Shown: positions 51,225-60,994, counted from the first letter of the stretch. The stretch: 64,000 bases of DNA from Neisseria sp. 83E34 (GCF_001308015.1 NZ_LGYH01000008.1:62001-126000); one strand, 5' to 3'. A program made the numbers and translations. The notes: generated from the letters alone by a model not told the origin.

Positions 51225-52025
51225 ATGTCTACCCTTCCCCAATATGATTTACAAGGCAAAACCGTATTGATTACCGGTGCGGCCAGCGGTATCGGACGTG
51301 ATATGTCCGTAGAATTCGGTCGTGCAGGAGCCAATGTCGGTGTGGCTGATTTAAACCTCGAGCAGGCTGAAGCAGTAGCAGAACACATCGCCTCTAAAGG
51401 CGGGCGGGCAATCGCCGTGGGTATGGATGTGAGCGATGAAAACCAAGTCAACGCCGGCACGGCCAAAGTAGTGCAGGCATTCGGCAGAATAGACGTATTG
51501 GTGTCAAATGCCGGCATACAGATTATCAACCCGATTGATAAATTGTCGTTTGCAGAATGGAAAAAAATGCTCGCTATCCATCTCGACGGCGCATTCCTCA
51601 CCACTCGTGCGGCCCTGAAATATATGTACGCAGATAAGCGGGGCGGAACGGTCATTTATATGGGCTCCGTCCACTCCCATGAAGCCTCGCCGCTGAAAGC
51701 ACCTTATGTCACTGCCAAACACGGCTTGCTGGGGCTAAACCGCGTATTGGCGAAAGAAGGCGCGGAGCATAATGTGCGCTCGCATGTTATCTGCCCGGGG
51801 TTTGTGAGAACACCGCTGGTTGAGCAGCAAATTCCCTTACAAGCACGGGAAAAAAACATCAGTGAAGAAGAAGTGGTTAAAAACATTATGCTGGGCAATA
51901 CGGTTGATGGTGAGTTTACTACCACGGAAGACATCACACAGCTTGCATTGTTTTTGGCAGCCTTCCCCAACAATGTATTTACCGGGCAGTCTTTTATTGC
52001 CAGCCACGGTTGGTCTATGAAATAA
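51225..52025 (+). CDS. bdhA: D-3-hydroxybutyrate dehydrogenase
   Basis: NAD-dependent SDR that interconverts 3-hydroxybutyrate and acetoacetate. The 266-aa protein has [10 protein letters not shown] (about 18-27), SNAGIQ (about 93), catalytic Ser in [11 protein letters not shown] (about 146) and the [10 protein letters not shown] Tyr-Lys (about 165). [16 protein letters not shown] (here ICPGF, about 190) and the SHGWSMK end match bacterial BDH. It heads the bdhA-scoA-scoB-atoB block and feeds on the acetoacetate made by tyrosine breakdown. Confidence 0.9.
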   Translation: MSTLPQYDLQGKTVLITGAASGIGRDMSVEFGRAGANVGVADLNLEQAEAVAEHIASKGGRAIAVGMDVSDENQVNAGTAKVVQAFGRIDVLVSNAGIQIINPIDKLSFAEWKKMLAIHLDGAFLTTRAALKYMYADKRGGTVIYMGSVHSHEASPLKAPYVTAKHGLLGLNRVLAKEGAEHNVRSHVICPGFVRTPLVEQQIPLQAREKNISEEEVVKNIMLGNTVDGEFTTTEDITQLALFLAAFPNNVFTGQSFIASHGWSMK

Positions 52026-52040
52026 CCATAAGGAGAAAAA

Positions 52041-52739
52041 ATGAACAAACTTTACCCTGATGCGCCCACAGCGCTAAACGACATCGTAGCAAACGGCCAA
52101 ACCATTGCCGTGGGCGGTTTCGGCCTGTGCGGCATTCCGGAAGCGCTGATTGCCGCCCTGCGCGACAGCGGCGTGAGCGGCCTTACCTGCATCAGCAACA
52201 ACGCAGGCGTTGACGGCTTCGGCCTCGGACTTTTATTGGAAAGCCACCAAATCAAAAAAATGATTGCTTCCTATGTGGGTGAAAACAAAGAATTCGAGCG
52301 GCAATTTTTATCGGGAGAACTGGAAGTGGAGCTTACCCCGCAAGGCACTTTGGCAGAAAAACTGCGTGCAGGCGGTGCAGGCATTCCTGCTTTTTTTACA
52401 CGCACAGGTGTGGGCACGCAAGTGGCCGAAGGTAAAGAAACACGCGAATTCGACGGGCTGGAATATGTGATGGAGCGCTCGCTCACAGCCGATGTTTCTC
52501 TGGTAAAAGCCTGGAAAGCCGATAAAACAGGCAATCTTGTTTTCCGCAAAACCGCGCGCAATTTCAACCCTGATGTTGCCTCTGCCGGAAAAATCACTGT
52601 GGCGGAAGTGGAAGAAATTGTGGAAGTCGGCGGGCTGGATCCCGACTGCATCCACTTGCCCGGCATTTATGTACATCGGATCATCGTTAACAAAAATCCA
52701 GAAAAACGCATTGAACAACGCACCACAAGGGAGATATAA
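52041..52739 (+). CDS. scoA: Succinyl-CoA:3-ketoacid CoA-transferase, subunit A
   Basis: Alpha subunit that, with ScoB, moves CoA from succinyl-CoA to acetoacetate. The 232-aa protein shows the family I CoA-transferase pattern [14 protein letters not shown] (about 25-38), [12 protein letters not shown] (about 54-65), and [16 protein letters not shown] (about 112-127). It starts 15 nt after bdhA with AAGGAGAA, and ends 2 nt before scoB. Confidence 0.95.
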   Translation: MNKLYPDAPTALNDIVANGQTIAVGGFGLCGIPEALIAALRDSGVSGLTCISNNAGVDGFGLGLLLESHQIKKMIASYVGENKEFERQFLSGELEVELTPQGTLAEKLRAGGAGIPAFFTRTGVGTQVAEGKETREFDGLEYVMERSLTADVSLVKAWKADKTGNLVFRKTARNFNPDVASAGKITVAEVEEIVEVGGLDPDCIHLPGIYVHRIIVNKNPEKRIEQRTTREI

Positions 52740-52741
52740 GC

Positions 52742-53371
52742 ATGGCTTGGACACGGGAACAAATGGCGCAACGCGCCGCCAAAGAGCTGCAAGACGGATT
52801 CTACGTCAACCTCGGCATCGGCCTGCCCACATTGGTTGCCAACTACATTCCCGCAGGCATGGACGTGATGTTGCAATCAGAAAACGGCCTCTTGGGCATA
52901 GGCGCTTTCCCCACCGAAGAAGAAATCGACCCCGACCTGATCAACGCAGGCAAACAAACCGTTACCGCACAACCCGGCGCCAGCTTTTTCCCCAGCTCCC
53001 AATCTTTCGCCATGATACGCGGCGGCAAAATCAATCTGGCGATTCTCGGCGCGATGGAAGTATCCGAGCAAGGCGATCTGGCCAACTGGATGATTCCGGG
53101 CAAAATGGTTAAAGGCATGGGCGGCGCCATGGATTTGGTGGCCGGCGTGCAGCGCGTGATAGTGTTGATGGAGCACACCGCCAAAGGAGGCGCATTCAAA
53201 ATCAAACCGCAGTGTGATCTGCCGCTAACCGGCAAACAAGTGGTGCACCGCATCATTACCGATCTGGGCGTGTTGGACGTAGTTGAAGGTAAATTAAAAC
53301 TGGTGGAGCTGGCCGACGGCGTGAGCTTTAAAGCGTTGCAGGCTGCCACCGGCGTAACCATTGGGCAATAA
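52742..53371 (+). CDS. scoB: Succinyl-CoA:3-ketoacid CoA-transferase, subunit B
   Basis: Catalytic beta subunit. The 209-aa protein contains [17 protein letters not shown] (about 22-38) and the active-site Glu motif SENGLLGIG (about 45-53), followed by [14 protein letters not shown] and [20 protein letters not shown]. Length and coupling to scoA are standard. Together the subunits yield acetoacetyl-CoA for AtoB. Confidence 0.96.
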   Translation: MAWTREQMAQRAAKELQDGFYVNLGIGLPTLVANYIPAGMDVMLQSENGLLGIGAFPTEEEIDPDLINAGKQTVTAQPGASFFPSSQSFAMIRGGKINLAILGAMEVSEQGDLANWMIPGKMVKGMGGAMDLVAGVQRVIVLMEHTAKGGAFKIKPQCDLPLTGKQVVHRIITDLGVLDVVEGKLKLVELADGVSFKALQAATGVTIGQ

Positions 53372-53374
53372 CAA

Positions 53375-53415
53375 TATGCCTGTCTGAAAACCGCTTGATT
53401 TTTCAGACAGGCATA
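53375..53415 (+). terminator. DUS-pair hairpin between scoB and atoB
   Basis: A DUS (53377-53388) and its complement (53402-53413) with a 13-nt loop. atoB may still be reached by readthrough. Confidence 0.7.
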
Positions 53416-53433
53416 GTTTGAAAGGTTGTATTT

Positions 53434-54615
53434 ATGAGCAAAGAAATCGTCATCGTTGCCGCAAAGCGAACACCGATCGGCAGCTTTTCGGGCAGCCTTG
53501 CCGGCGTACGCGCCCCCGATTTGGGCGCGGTGGTCATCAAAGCCTTGCTGGATCAAACTGGTGTTGCCCTCGAAGCCGTGAACGAAGTGATTATGGGCAA
53601 CGTGCTGACAACCGGCATTGGTCAAAACCCCGCCCGCCAAGCCGCCATATCGGCCGGTTTACCTGCAAAAACACCCGCTACCACGGTAAACGTGGTGTGC
53701 GGTTCTGGGCTGAAAGCGGTGCAGATGGCTGCGCAAGCGGTTGCCTGCGGCGACGCCGAAATCGTGATTGCCGGCGGGCAGGAATCCATGTCGCAAAGCC
53801 CGCATTTCATTCACATGCGCGGCGGCATAAAAATGGGCAACGGTGAATTGACCGACAGCATGGTGTTCGACGGCCTCACCGACATTTACAGCCGCTACCA
53901 CATGGGCATTACCGCGGAAAACATTGCCGAGCGCCTCAATATCGGCCGCCAAGAGCAAGACGCATTTGCCCTGAAATCGCAGCAAAAAGCCGCAGCCGCA
54001 CAAGCAGCCGGCAAATTTGATGAAGAAATCGTGCCCGTATCCATTGTCCAACGCAAAGGCGACCCGATCAGCTTTGAGCGCGACGAATACATTAAAGCCG
54101 GCAGCAGCGCCGAAAAACTCGCCGCTTTGCGCCCCGCGTTCAAAAAAGACGGAACGGTAACCGCAGGCAACGCTTCCGGTATCAACGACGGCGCAGCCGC
54201 CGTGATGGTCATGAGTGCCGAAAAAGCCGCCGAACTCGACCTGAAACCACTCGCGACCATCCGTGGTTATGCCGCTACCGGTATCGAACCGGAAATAATG
54301 GGATTAGGCCCGGTTGATGCGGTTAGACACACGCTGAACAAAGCCGGCTGGCGTATCGAAGACGTAGATTTATTTGAAGCCAACGAAGCCTTTGCCGTGC
54401 AGTCTTTGGGCGTGATGCAGCAATTGGGTTTGCCGCCGGAAAAAACCAATGTCAACGGCGGTGCCATTGCGCTCGGCCACCCCATCGGCGCTTCAGGCTG
54501 CCGTATTCTAGTAACCCTGCTGCACGAAATGCAGCGCAGCGGCAAACGCAAAGGTATCGCCACTTTGTGCGTGGGCGGCGGCATGGGATTGGCTTTGGCG
54601 GTGGAGCGCGGATAA
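53434..54615 (+). CDS. atoB: Acetyl-CoA C-acetyltransferase (thiolase)
   Basis: Splits acetoacetyl-CoA into two acetyl-CoA (or the reverse). The 393-aa protein has the three thiolase catalytic sites: Cys in [14 protein letters not shown] (about 87), His in [15 protein letters not shown] (about 340-354) and Cys in [10 protein letters not shown] (about 378). The substrate-loop region (about 120-250) is normal in length. It completes the path from acetoacetate to acetyl-CoA. Confidence 0.96.
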   Translation: MSKEIVIVAAKRTPIGSFSGSLAGVRAPDLGAVVIKALLDQTGVALEAVNEVIMGNVLTTGIGQNPARQAAISAGLPAKTPATTVNVVCGSGLKAVQMAAQAVACGDAEIVIAGGQESMSQSPHFIHMRGGIKMGNGELTDSMVFDGLTDIYSRYHMGITAENIAERLNIGRQEQDAFALKSQQKAAAAQAAGKFDEEIVPVSIVQRKGDPISFERDEYIKAGSSAEKLAALRPAFKKDGTVTAGNASGINDGAAAVMVMSAEKAAELDLKPLATIRGYAATGIEPEIMGLGPVDAVRHTLNKAGWRIEDVDLFEANEAFAVQSLGVMQQLGLPPEKTNVNGGAIALGHPIGASGCRILVTLLHEMQRSGKRKGIATLCVGGGMGLALAVERG

Positions 54616-54623
54616 CCTCGCAA

Positions 54624-54635
54624 TGCCTGTCTGAA
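54624..54635 (+). repeat. Single DUS after atoB
   Basis: Exact TGCCTGTCTGAA, 9 nt past the stop codon, followed within 35 nt by a further inverted pair. Confidence 0.9.
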
Positions 54636-54656
54636 AAATTTAGGCTATAATATTCA

Positions 54657-54692
54657 AATGCCTGTCTGAAAAAGAGGATTCAGACAGGCATT
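54657..54692 (+). terminator. DUS-pair terminator upstream of arfA
   Basis: A DUS (54659-54670) and its complement (54679-54690) with an 8-nt loop; probably ends the atoB transcript. Confidence 0.75.
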
Positions 54693-54718
54693 TACCATAA
54701 AACTAAAAAGGAATATTC

Positions 54719-54907
54719 ATGCCTAGGAAAACAGAAATCAACAAAGGTAAAATCAAAGACAATGCCTTAAAAGCGCTGGTTAAATCCAATTTATTCCAGC
54801 CCAAAATCCACAAGCCGAAAAAAGGCAAAGGGTCTTACAGCCGCAAAGGCAACAAGCAATCAGGTTTTTTGATGGGCAAAAAACCTGATTTTTTTATGCC
54901 TGCCTGA
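54719..54907 (+). CDS. arfA: Alternative ribosome-rescue factor A
   Basis: ArfA recruits RF2 to ribosomes stalled on mRNAs lacking a stop codon, as a backup to tmRNA. The 62-aa protein has the family core KGKIKDNALKALVKSNLF (about 9-26) and the basic KKGKGSYSRKG (about 39-49). Codons 47-59 overlap a near-perfect intrinsic terminator (54858-54895), so most transcripts should end inside the gene and produce non-stop mRNA. This is the known arfA logic: the peptide is tagged for decay when tmRNA works, and made in active truncated form when it does not. The ATG follows AAAAAGGAATATTC. Confidence 0.9.
   Translation: MPRKTEINKGKIKDNALKALVKSNLFQPKIHKPKKGKGSYSRKGNKQSGFLMGKKPDFFMPA
54858..54895 (+). 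terminator. Intrinsic terminator inside the arfA coding region
   Basis: A 14-bp stem (54858-54871 with 54877-54890; AATCAGGTTTTTTG paired with its complement) closes a 5-nt loop and runs into seven T residues. It lies 17-60 nt before the arfA stop codon, so terminated mRNA lacks a stop. Confidence 0.93.
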
Positions 54908-54989
54908 AAAATCGTTTACCCGTCATACTGTTCCAAGCGGGTACTTTCACTTAAAATAGCCGCTTTTGTTTTATTCGCTGTCAAACATC

Positions 54990-56903
54990 ATGAATATTCT
55001 GCAATTAGAAAACTGCTCTTTCGCCGTCGGCCATGTTGCGCTGCTGGCCAACGCCTCTTTCCAGCTCGATACCGGAGAAAAAGTCGGCCTTATCGGGCGC
55101 AACGGTGCAGGCAAGTCTTCATTGCTGAAAATTCTGGCCGGCGTGCAAAAGCCCGATGACGGGCAGCTGATTGTACAAAACGGCCTGAAAACCGTGTATG
55201 TGCCACAGGAAAGTTTTTTCGATGAGTCGGCCACCGTGTTTGATGTGGTTGCCGAAGGCTTGGGCAATCTGCGCGACTTATTGCGCCGCTACCACCAAGT
55301 CAGCCTGCGTTTGGAAAACGAGCAATCCGAAGCCTTGCTCAAAGAGCTAAACACCCTGCAAACCGAATTGGAAACGCTTAACGGCTGGCAGTTTGATGCC
55401 GCCATCAAACAAACCATCAGCGAATTAGGCCTGCCTGAAAACGAAACCATAGCCAACCTTTCCGGCGGCCAAAAAAAGCGCGTTGCGCTGGCGCAGGCAT
55501 GGGTGCAAAAGCCGGACATTCTGCTTCTGGACGAACCCACCAACCATCTTGATATAGATGCGATTATCTGGCTGGAAAACCTGCTTCAGCAGTTTAGCGG
55601 CAGTATCATCGTGATCACGCACGACCGGCGCTTTCTCGATAATATCGCCAACCGCATCGTCGAGCTGGATCGTGGCATATTGCGCTCATATCCCGGCTCT
55701 TTCTCCAAATACAGCGAGAAAAAAGCGCAAGAATTGGCGGTGGAAGCCGAGCACAACCGCTTATTTGATAAATTCCATGCGCAAGAAGAAGCGTGGATAC
55801 GCAAAGGCATCGAAGCGCGCCGCACCCGCAACGAAGGCCGCGTACGCCGTTTGGAAGAATTGCGCCGCCAGCGTGCCGAGCGCCGCGAGCGGCAAGGCCA
55901 GGTTAATTTCAAACTCAGCAGCGGCGAAAAAAGCGGCAAAATTATTGCAGAATTGGAGCATGCGGGCTTCAGCTACGGCGATAAAGTGATTATGAACCCG
56001 TTTTCCACCGTGATTCAGCGCGGCGACAAAATCGGCTTAATCGGCTCGAACGGCATCGGCAAAACCACCTTCCTCAAGCTGATTTTAGGCGAATTGCAGC
56101 CAACCTACGGCAAAATCCGCCTAGGCAGTAAACAGGAAGTGGCTTATTTCGATCAATTCAGAAGCGCGCTCAACGAAAACGACACCGTGTTTTACACGCT
56201 TGGGCAAGGCAATGATTATGTGGAAATCGGCGGTAAAAAACGACATGTGATGAGCTATTTGGAAGATTTTCTTTTCCACCCTGCACGCGCCCAAAGCCCG
56301 GTTTCTTCACTTTCCGGCGGTGAACGCAACCGCCTGTTGCTCGCCAAGCTGTTTACCAAACCCGCCAATATTCTGGTGCTTGACGAGCCGACTAACGATT
56401 TGGATATCGACACACAGGAATTGCTGGAAGAATTGCTGCGGGATTATCAAGGCACCGTGTTTCTAGTGAGCCACGACCGGATGTTTCTCGATAATGTCAT
56501 CACACAAAGCATTGTTTTCGAAGGCGAAGGCCGCCTGAAAGAATACATCGGCGGTTATCAGGATTATCTCGACGCCAAAGCACGCGAAGAGGCTATTCAA
56601 GCTGCGCCGGCCAAAGCGGCGACTGTTGCCGAGCCTGAGAAAAACACCCGCTCCAAACAAAACCGCACGGTCAAACTTTCTTATAAAGAGCAACGCGAAC
56701 TCGACGCCCTTCCCGACGAAATCGCCGCGCTCGAAGCCGAACAAGCTGATTTAACCGGGCAGCTTTCCAATCCGGAAATCTTCAAAGATTACGAACAAGC
56801 CGCCAAGCTACAAACCCGTTCGGAAGAAATCGAAATGCTGCTATTGGAAAAGCTCGAGCGCTGGGAAATTTTGGAAAACAAGCAAAACGGCATCCAACAA
56901 TAA
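54990..56903 (+). CDS. uup: ABC-F family ATPase, Uup type
   Basis: Soluble twin-ATPase protein that acts on the ribosome; Uup also affects transposon excision and branched DNA. The 637-aa protein has two ABC domains: Walker A GRNGAGKSSLLK (about 36) with SGGQKKRVALAQAW (about 155), and GSNGIGKTTFLK (about 351) with SGGERNRLLLAKL (about 440). The ABC-F linker rich in Arg/Glu (about 235-305) joins them. The C-terminal coiled coil (about 560-637; ELDALPDEIAALEAEQADL) marks Uup. The ATG at 54990 gives MNILQLENCSF. Confidence 0.93.
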   Translation: MNILQLENCSFAVGHVALLANASFQLDTGEKVGLIGRNGAGKSSLLKILAGVQKPDDGQLIVQNGLKTVYVPQESFFDESATVFDVVAEGLGNLRDLLRRYHQVSLRLENEQSEALLKELNTLQTELETLNGWQFDAAIKQTISELGLPENETIANLSGGQKKRVALAQAWVQKPDILLLDEPTNHLDIDAIIWLENLLQQFSGSIIVITHDRRFLDNIANRIVELDRGILRSYPGSFSKYSEKKAQELAVEAEHNRLFDKFHAQEEAWIRKGIEARRTRNEGRVRRLEELRRQRAERRERQGQVNFKLSSGEKSGKIIAELEHAGFSYGDKVIMNPFSTVIQRGDKIGLIGSNGIGKTTFLKLILGELQPTYGKIRLGSKQEVAYFDQFRSALNENDTVFYTLGQGNDYVEIGGKKRHVMSYLEDFLFHPARAQSPVSSLSGGERNRLLLAKLFTKPANILVLDEPTNDLDIDTQELLEELLRDYQGTVFLVSHDRMFLDNVITQSIVFEGEGRLKEYIGGYQDYLDAKAREEAIQAAPAKAATVAEPEKNTRSKQNRTVKLSYKEQRELDALPDEIAALEAEQADLTGQLSNPEIFKDYEQAAKLQTRSEEIEMLLLEKLERWEILENKQNGIQQ

Positions 56904-56904
56904 A

Positions 56905-56939
56905 CCATGCCTGTCTGAAAGTTTTTCAGACAGGCATGG
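56905..56939. terminator. Bidirectional DUS-pair terminator (uup/alr)
   Basis: A DUS (56908-56919) and its complement (56925-56936) extended by CCA/TGG, with a short loop, between converging genes. Confidence 0.8.
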
Positions 56940-56951
56940 TTCATAAAATAA

Positions 56952-58010
56952 TCAATCAATATAAACAAACTTAGCGCGCTTCACGTTACACAAAAGCTCG
57001 TAAGCAATCGTGCCCGCGCTCTGCGCCACTTCGTTGACATCTATCTTGTCGCCCCACAGCTCCACTTCGCTGCCGATGGCACCGTCCGTACCATTCAAAT
57101 CAACGGTAATCATATCCATCGACACGCAGCCGATTATCCGGCTGCGCACGCCGTTTACCGCAACAGGGCTGCCGGTTGACGCCCTTCTCGGGTAGCCGTC
57201 GGCATAGCCGCAGGCGATCAGGCCGACGCGGGTTGAGCGTTTGGTGTAGAAAATAGCGCCGTAACCCACCGGTTCGTGCGGCTGTAAAACCCGTTCGTCA
57301 AACACTTTGGTCGATAAACGCATGACCGGCTTAATACGCGAATCATGCTCCAAAAACGGATCCACGCCGTACAAAGCAAGCCCTGCGCGCCCCCAATCCC
57401 GTCTTGCTGTGGGATAAGCCAGCATCGCGGCGGAATTGGTCAAACTTTCTTCACCGCTCAAACCGTGGCAGGCCGCGTCAAAAGTTTCGATTTGTATATC
57501 CGTCATGCCGCTGTCTGCGTCGTCGGCGCAGGCAAAATGGCTGAATTTCACAATATCCAACACCTTCGGGCTTTGCTTCAAGGTATGATAAGCAGGTGCA
57601 TAATTATGCGGGAAAAATCCGGCACGGTGCATGCCCGAGTCCATTTTCAGCCAAACTTTCACCGGCTCTTTCCAATCATGATTCAACAAAGCCTCGAGCT
57701 GCCATTGGCTGCCCACAACCGGCCATAAACCGTGTTTGTCAACCAAATCATATTCAGCCGCGTCAAATACGCCTTCTAAAAGCACAATCGGCTTGCCCAC
57801 ACCGGCTTCACGCAATTCCAAAGCTTCTTCGATACATGCCACGGCAAAACCGTCGGCCAAGTCTTCCAGCGCCAAAGCACACCGCACCGCGCCATGCCCA
57901 TAGGCATCCGCTTTTAAAACCGCCAAAAGTTTGCCGCCATGGATTTGTTTTAAAGTCCGATAATTATCACGCAAGCGGTTTAGATAAATTTCTGCTCGCA
58001 AAGGCCGCAT
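56952..58010 (-). CDS. alr: Alanine racemase
   Basis: PLP enzyme that makes D-alanine for peptidoglycan. The 352-aa protein has the PLP-lysine motif AVLKADAYGHGAV (about 31-43), the NSAAML region (about 193), and the catalytic Tyr in the GAIFYTKRSTRVGLIACGYADGYPR block (about 245-270, given here in part). Length is normal. The ATG at 58010 was chosen since AAGGA lies 9 nt upstream and the protein begins MRPLRAEIYLNRL. Confidence 0.95.
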   Translation of the reverse strand: MRPLRAEIYLNRLRDNYRTLKQIHGGKLLAVLKADAYGHGAVRCALALEDLADGFAVACIEEALELREAGVGKPIVLLEGVFDAAEYDLVDKHGLWPVVGSQWQLEALLNHDWKEPVKVWLKMDSGMHRAGFFPHNYAPAYHTLKQSPKVLDIVKFSHFACADDADSGMTDIQIETFDAACHGLSGEESLTNSAAMLAYPTARRDWGRAGLALYGVDPFLEHDSRIKPVMRLSTKVFDERVLQPHEPVGYGAIFYTKRSTRVGLIACGYADGYPRRASTGSPVAVNGVRSRIIGCVSMDMITVDLNGTDGAIGSEVELWGDKIDVNEVAQSAGTIAYELLCNVKRAKFVYID

Positions 58011-58058
58011 TTGAATATTCCTTAAATAATTAAACAACTGAAATAAAGCCGCAGGCGA

Positions 58059-58619
58059 TTATGGCAGCCTGTCTGAAAACTTCCAAGCACCTAAATCAAG
58101 ATTTTCATCAAACAAGTTAATCCTGCCCACTGCCACGCGCACCAAGCGCAGACACGGATAACCTGCTTTCGCCGTCATCCTGCGCACTTGCCTGTTTTTT
58201 CCTTCGCTGATTTTCACTTCCAACCAAAAATCAGGCACTGTCTTGCGCACCCTTATCGGCGGGTTTCTCGGCCAAAGCAGCGCCGTTTCTTCAACACTCA
58301 TCACGCGCACTTTGGCGGGTTTGGCCACAAAATCGCCCAAATCCACGCCTTTACGTAAAATATCAAGCTTTGCTTCATCCGGCTCGCCTTCCACTTGTGC
58401 CCAATATGCTTTTTCCAGCTTGAATTTAGGCTCGGCAATCCGGGCCTGCAAACGCCCGTCGTCGGTCAGCAAAAGCAAGCCTTCGCTATCAGTATCCAGC
58501 CTTCCTGCCGGATAAAAGCCTTTTGCATCAATATAATCTTTTAGCGATTGATGTTTTTCATGAGGGCTGAATTGGCAAATAACGCCGAAGGGTTTGTTAA
58601 AGATAATCAGGTGTGCCAT
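58059..58619 (-). CDS. rluE: RsuA-family pseudouridine synthase, RluE-like
   Basis: Isomerises uridine to pseudouridine in 23S rRNA (U2457 in E. coli). The 186-aa protein lacks the N-terminal S4 domain of RsuA and RluB, as RluE does. It has LIIFNKPFGVICQF (about 4-17), the catalytic Asp motif AGRLDTDSEGLLLLT (about 38-52) and the C-terminal EGKNRQVRRMTAKAGYPCLRLVR (split at about 139-161). The 48-nt gap to alr has no clear terminator, so the two may be cotranscribed. Confidence 0.9.
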   Translation of the reverse strand: MAHLIIFNKPFGVICQFSPHEKHQSLKDYIDAKGFYPAGRLDTDSEGLLLLTDDGRLQARIAEPKFKLEKAYWAQVEGEPDEAKLDILRKGVDLGDFVAKPAKVRVMSVEETALLWPRNPPIRVRKTVPDFWLEVKISEGKNRQVRRMTAKAGYPCLRLVRVAVGRINLFDENLDLGAWKFSDRLP

Positions 58620-58832
58620 TGCGGGTTACAGCATAAACAATCAAACAAATATCGCCGGAAACCTGATACTCCATTGTAAGTTTCACAGCCATAGGCGGAT
58701 AAACGGTAATATTTTACCTTAAATCTGCGCCGTTAATCCGCCCGATAAAATAAAACAATATTTGCCAACCTTGCCAAACCACACAACACCCTCTAAAGTT
58801 CACCCATCTTACCTTTGAAAGAAAGCAACATC

Positions 58833-59612
58833 ATGTTTTTCGTATTGTCTCCCGCTAAAAACCTGAATGAAAAAGATCCTGCGCCCACAAAGCATTTCAC
58901 CCAACCCGAATTGCTGAATCAAGCCGAGGAGTTGATGAAAGAAGTGAAAACACTTGCGCCGCAGGAGATTGCCGAATTGATGCATGTTTCCGATAAAATC
59001 GCCCTGCTCAATGCCGAACGCAATGCCGCATGGCACACGCCTTTCACCCCGGAAAATGCCAAGCAGGCGGTTTTTATGTTTAACGGTGATGTGTATGAAG
59101 GCATTGATGCGCCAAGCCTTGCGCCCAAAGAAATAGACTACCTGCAAAACCATGTACGCCTGCTTTCCGGCCTCTACGGCCTGCTCCGCCCGCTTGATCT
59201 GATGCAGCCTTACCGCTTGGAAATGGGCACACCGTTTGCCAATTCGCGCGGCAAAAACCTTTATGAATTCTGGAGCGACCATATTACCGATTTGCTGAAT
59301 CAAACTTTAAAACAAGCGGATACCGATATTTTGATCAATCTGGCTTCGCAAGAATATTTCAAAGCCGTCAATACTCGCAAACTCAATGCACGCGTGATTA
59401 CACCTGTGTTTAAAGATGAAAAAAACGGGCAATACAAAGTCATCAGCTTTTATGCCAAACGTGCGCGCGGGCTGATGGTGCGTTATGCCGCAGAACACAG
59501 CATTACCGAACCGGAAGGTTTGAAAAATTTCGATTACGAAGGCTATGCATTCAATCCTGCCGCTTCAAACGAAAACGAATGGGTATTTTTGTGCAACGAA
59601 CAATCCAAATAA
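58833..59612 (+). CDS. yaaA: Peroxide stress protein YaaA
   Basis: Member of the DUF328/UPF0246 family; YaaA of E. coli limits iron-driven DNA damage during peroxide stress and binds DNA. The 259-aa protein begins [18 protein letters not shown] and has the conserved [36 protein letters not shown] (about 113-137, cited in part) and RGLMVRY near the C-terminus. A TTG at 58815 could extend it by six residues, but the ATG gives the family start. It has its own upstream gap of about 210 nt. Confidence 0.92.
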   Translation: MFFVLSPAKNLNEKDPAPTKHFTQPELLNQAEELMKEVKTLAPQEIAELMHVSDKIALLNAERNAAWHTPFTPENAKQAVFMFNGDVYEGIDAPSLAPKEIDYLQNHVRLLSGLYGLLRPLDLMQPYRLEMGTPFANSRGKNLYEFWSDHITDLLNQTLKQADTDILINLASQEYFKAVNTRKLNARVITPVFKDEKNGQYKVISFYAKRARGLMVRYAAEHSITEPEGLKNFDYEGYAFNPAASNENEWVFLCNEQSK

Positions 59613-59693
59613 AAACAAAAAGCTACTTTTACATCCATTAAAAAAGCTTGGCAAAGCGTCGGTTTTCCGCTAATATCCACGCTTTCAAGAAAC

Positions 59694-59784
<91 letters not shown>

Positions 59785-59808
59785 ATCTTGATTAAAGTTT
59801 TACAAACC

Positions 59809-59899
<91 letters not shown>

Positions 59900-59909
59900 G
59901 TTATTCAAA

Positions 59910-59945
59910 CAAAGCCCTTGATTATTCAAGGGCTTTGTTCTTTTT
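59910..59945 (+). terminator. Intrinsic terminator of the tRNA-Ser pair
   Basis: The stem CAAAGCCCTTG pairs with CAAGGGCTTTG around a 6-nt loop, followed by a TTCTTTTT tract. Confidence 0.9.
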
Positions 59946-59993
59946 GCGCTGCTTGTTTAATTGGCTGCTATACTGTCGGTATAATCATAATTT

Positions 59994-60005
59994 TTCAGAC
60001 AGGCA
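59994..60005 (-). repeat. DUS overlapping the ribosome site of fieF
   Basis: Exact complement of the DUS ending 2 nt before the ATG at 60008. Its ACAGG (4-nt spacing) is the only Shine-Dalgarno-like sequence. Confidence 0.85.
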
Positions 60006-60007
60006 TC

Positions 60008-60907
60008 ATGAACACAACCTCTGCCAAGCGCGAATTATTGCTCAAACGCGCAACCACAGCCTCTGTATGCACCGCCCTTTTCCTCGTGATAATCAAGGCG
60101 GCTGCTTGGATTGCCGACGGTTCGGTAAGCGTGTTGGCCAGCATGGTCGATTCGTTAACCGATTCGGCGGCCAGCATTATCAATCTGATTGCCGTGCGTT
60201 TCTCGCTCAAGCCTGCCGATGAAGACCACCAGTTCGGCCATGGCAAAGCGGAAGGTTTGTCTGCTATGGTGCAGGCGGCTTTTATCGGCGGCTCTTCCGT
60301 GTTTTTAATTTTGAATGCAATCGACCGTATGGTTACGCCACAGCCTCTGGAGCATACCGGCTGGGGGATTGCCGTGATGGTTGTTTCCATTATCTGCACC
60401 TTGGCTTTGGTGAATTTCCAGAAAAAAGTGTTGCAGCAGGTGCAATCCGGTGCGGTTGAGGCAGACCATTTGCACTATGTTACCGATTTGCTGACCAACG
60501 GCGCGGCGATTCTGGCTTTGATTTTGGCAACATTCGGCTGGCTTTGGGTGGACGTGGCGGTGGGTTTGATCATTGCCGCTTGGGTGATGAAAAGCGCGTG
60601 GAGCATTGCGGCAGATGCTTTTAATGTGCTGATGGATAAAGCCTTGTCGGCCGAAATTGTCGAACAAATCCGCGCCGCAGCATTATCGGTGGAAGGCGTG
60701 GAAGGTGTGCACGATTTGCGCACCCGCGAAGCCGGCGGCAGAAAATTTGTGGACATGCATTTGGATTTAGACGGCAACATCACGCTAAAAGAAGCACACG
60801 ATATCGGCTTGCGGGCGGCGGATAAAGTGAAAGCTTTGTTTGATGGCGCGGCGGATGTGATTGTGCACCATGATCCGGCAGATGATGAAGAATGCATCAA
60901 ACCGTAG
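60008..60907 (+). CDS. Cation diffusion facilitator (FieF/ZitB-like)
   Basis: Exports divalent metals such as Zn2+, Fe2+ or Mn2+ by proton exchange. The 299-aa protein has six predicted helices (about 15-210), with the metal site DSLTDSAASIINL (about 46-58; DxxxD) and HYVTDLLTNGAAI (about 158-170; HxxxD). A histidine-rich segment between helices is absent, and HQFGHGKAEGLSAM (about 77-90) is the conserved loop. The C-terminal cytoplasmic domain (about 215-295) ends HHDPADDEECIKP. The pattern is closest to FieF; metal preference is inferred. Confidence 0.9.
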   Translation: MNTTSAKRELLLKRATTASVCTALFLVIIKAAAWIADGSVSVLASMVDSLTDSAASIINLIAVRFSLKPADEDHQFGHGKAEGLSAMVQAAFIGGSSVFLILNAIDRMVTPQPLEHTGWGIAVMVVSIICTLALVNFQKKVLQQVQSGAVEADHLHYVTDLLTNGAAILALILATFGWLWVDVAVGLIIAAWVMKSAWSIAADAFNVLMDKALSAEIVEQIRAAALSVEGVEGVHDLRTREAGGRKFVDMHLDLDGNITLKEAHDIGLRAADKVKALFDGAADVIVHHDPADDEECIKP

Positions 60908-60929
60908 CATAAAGAATCCGGCAAAATAA

Positions 60930-60981
60930 AATGCCTGTCTGAAAAGCTTCTTGAAAGCTCAAGCTTTTCAGACAGGCATTA
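60930..60981. terminator. Long DUS-pair terminator (fieF/permease gene)
   Basis: Twenty-bp arms starting AATGCCTGTCTGAAAAGCTT (60931-60950) and their complement (60961-60980). The longest perfect DUS stem in the window, between converging genes. Confidence 0.88.
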
Positions 60982-60994
60982 GTCAAATCTTCTA

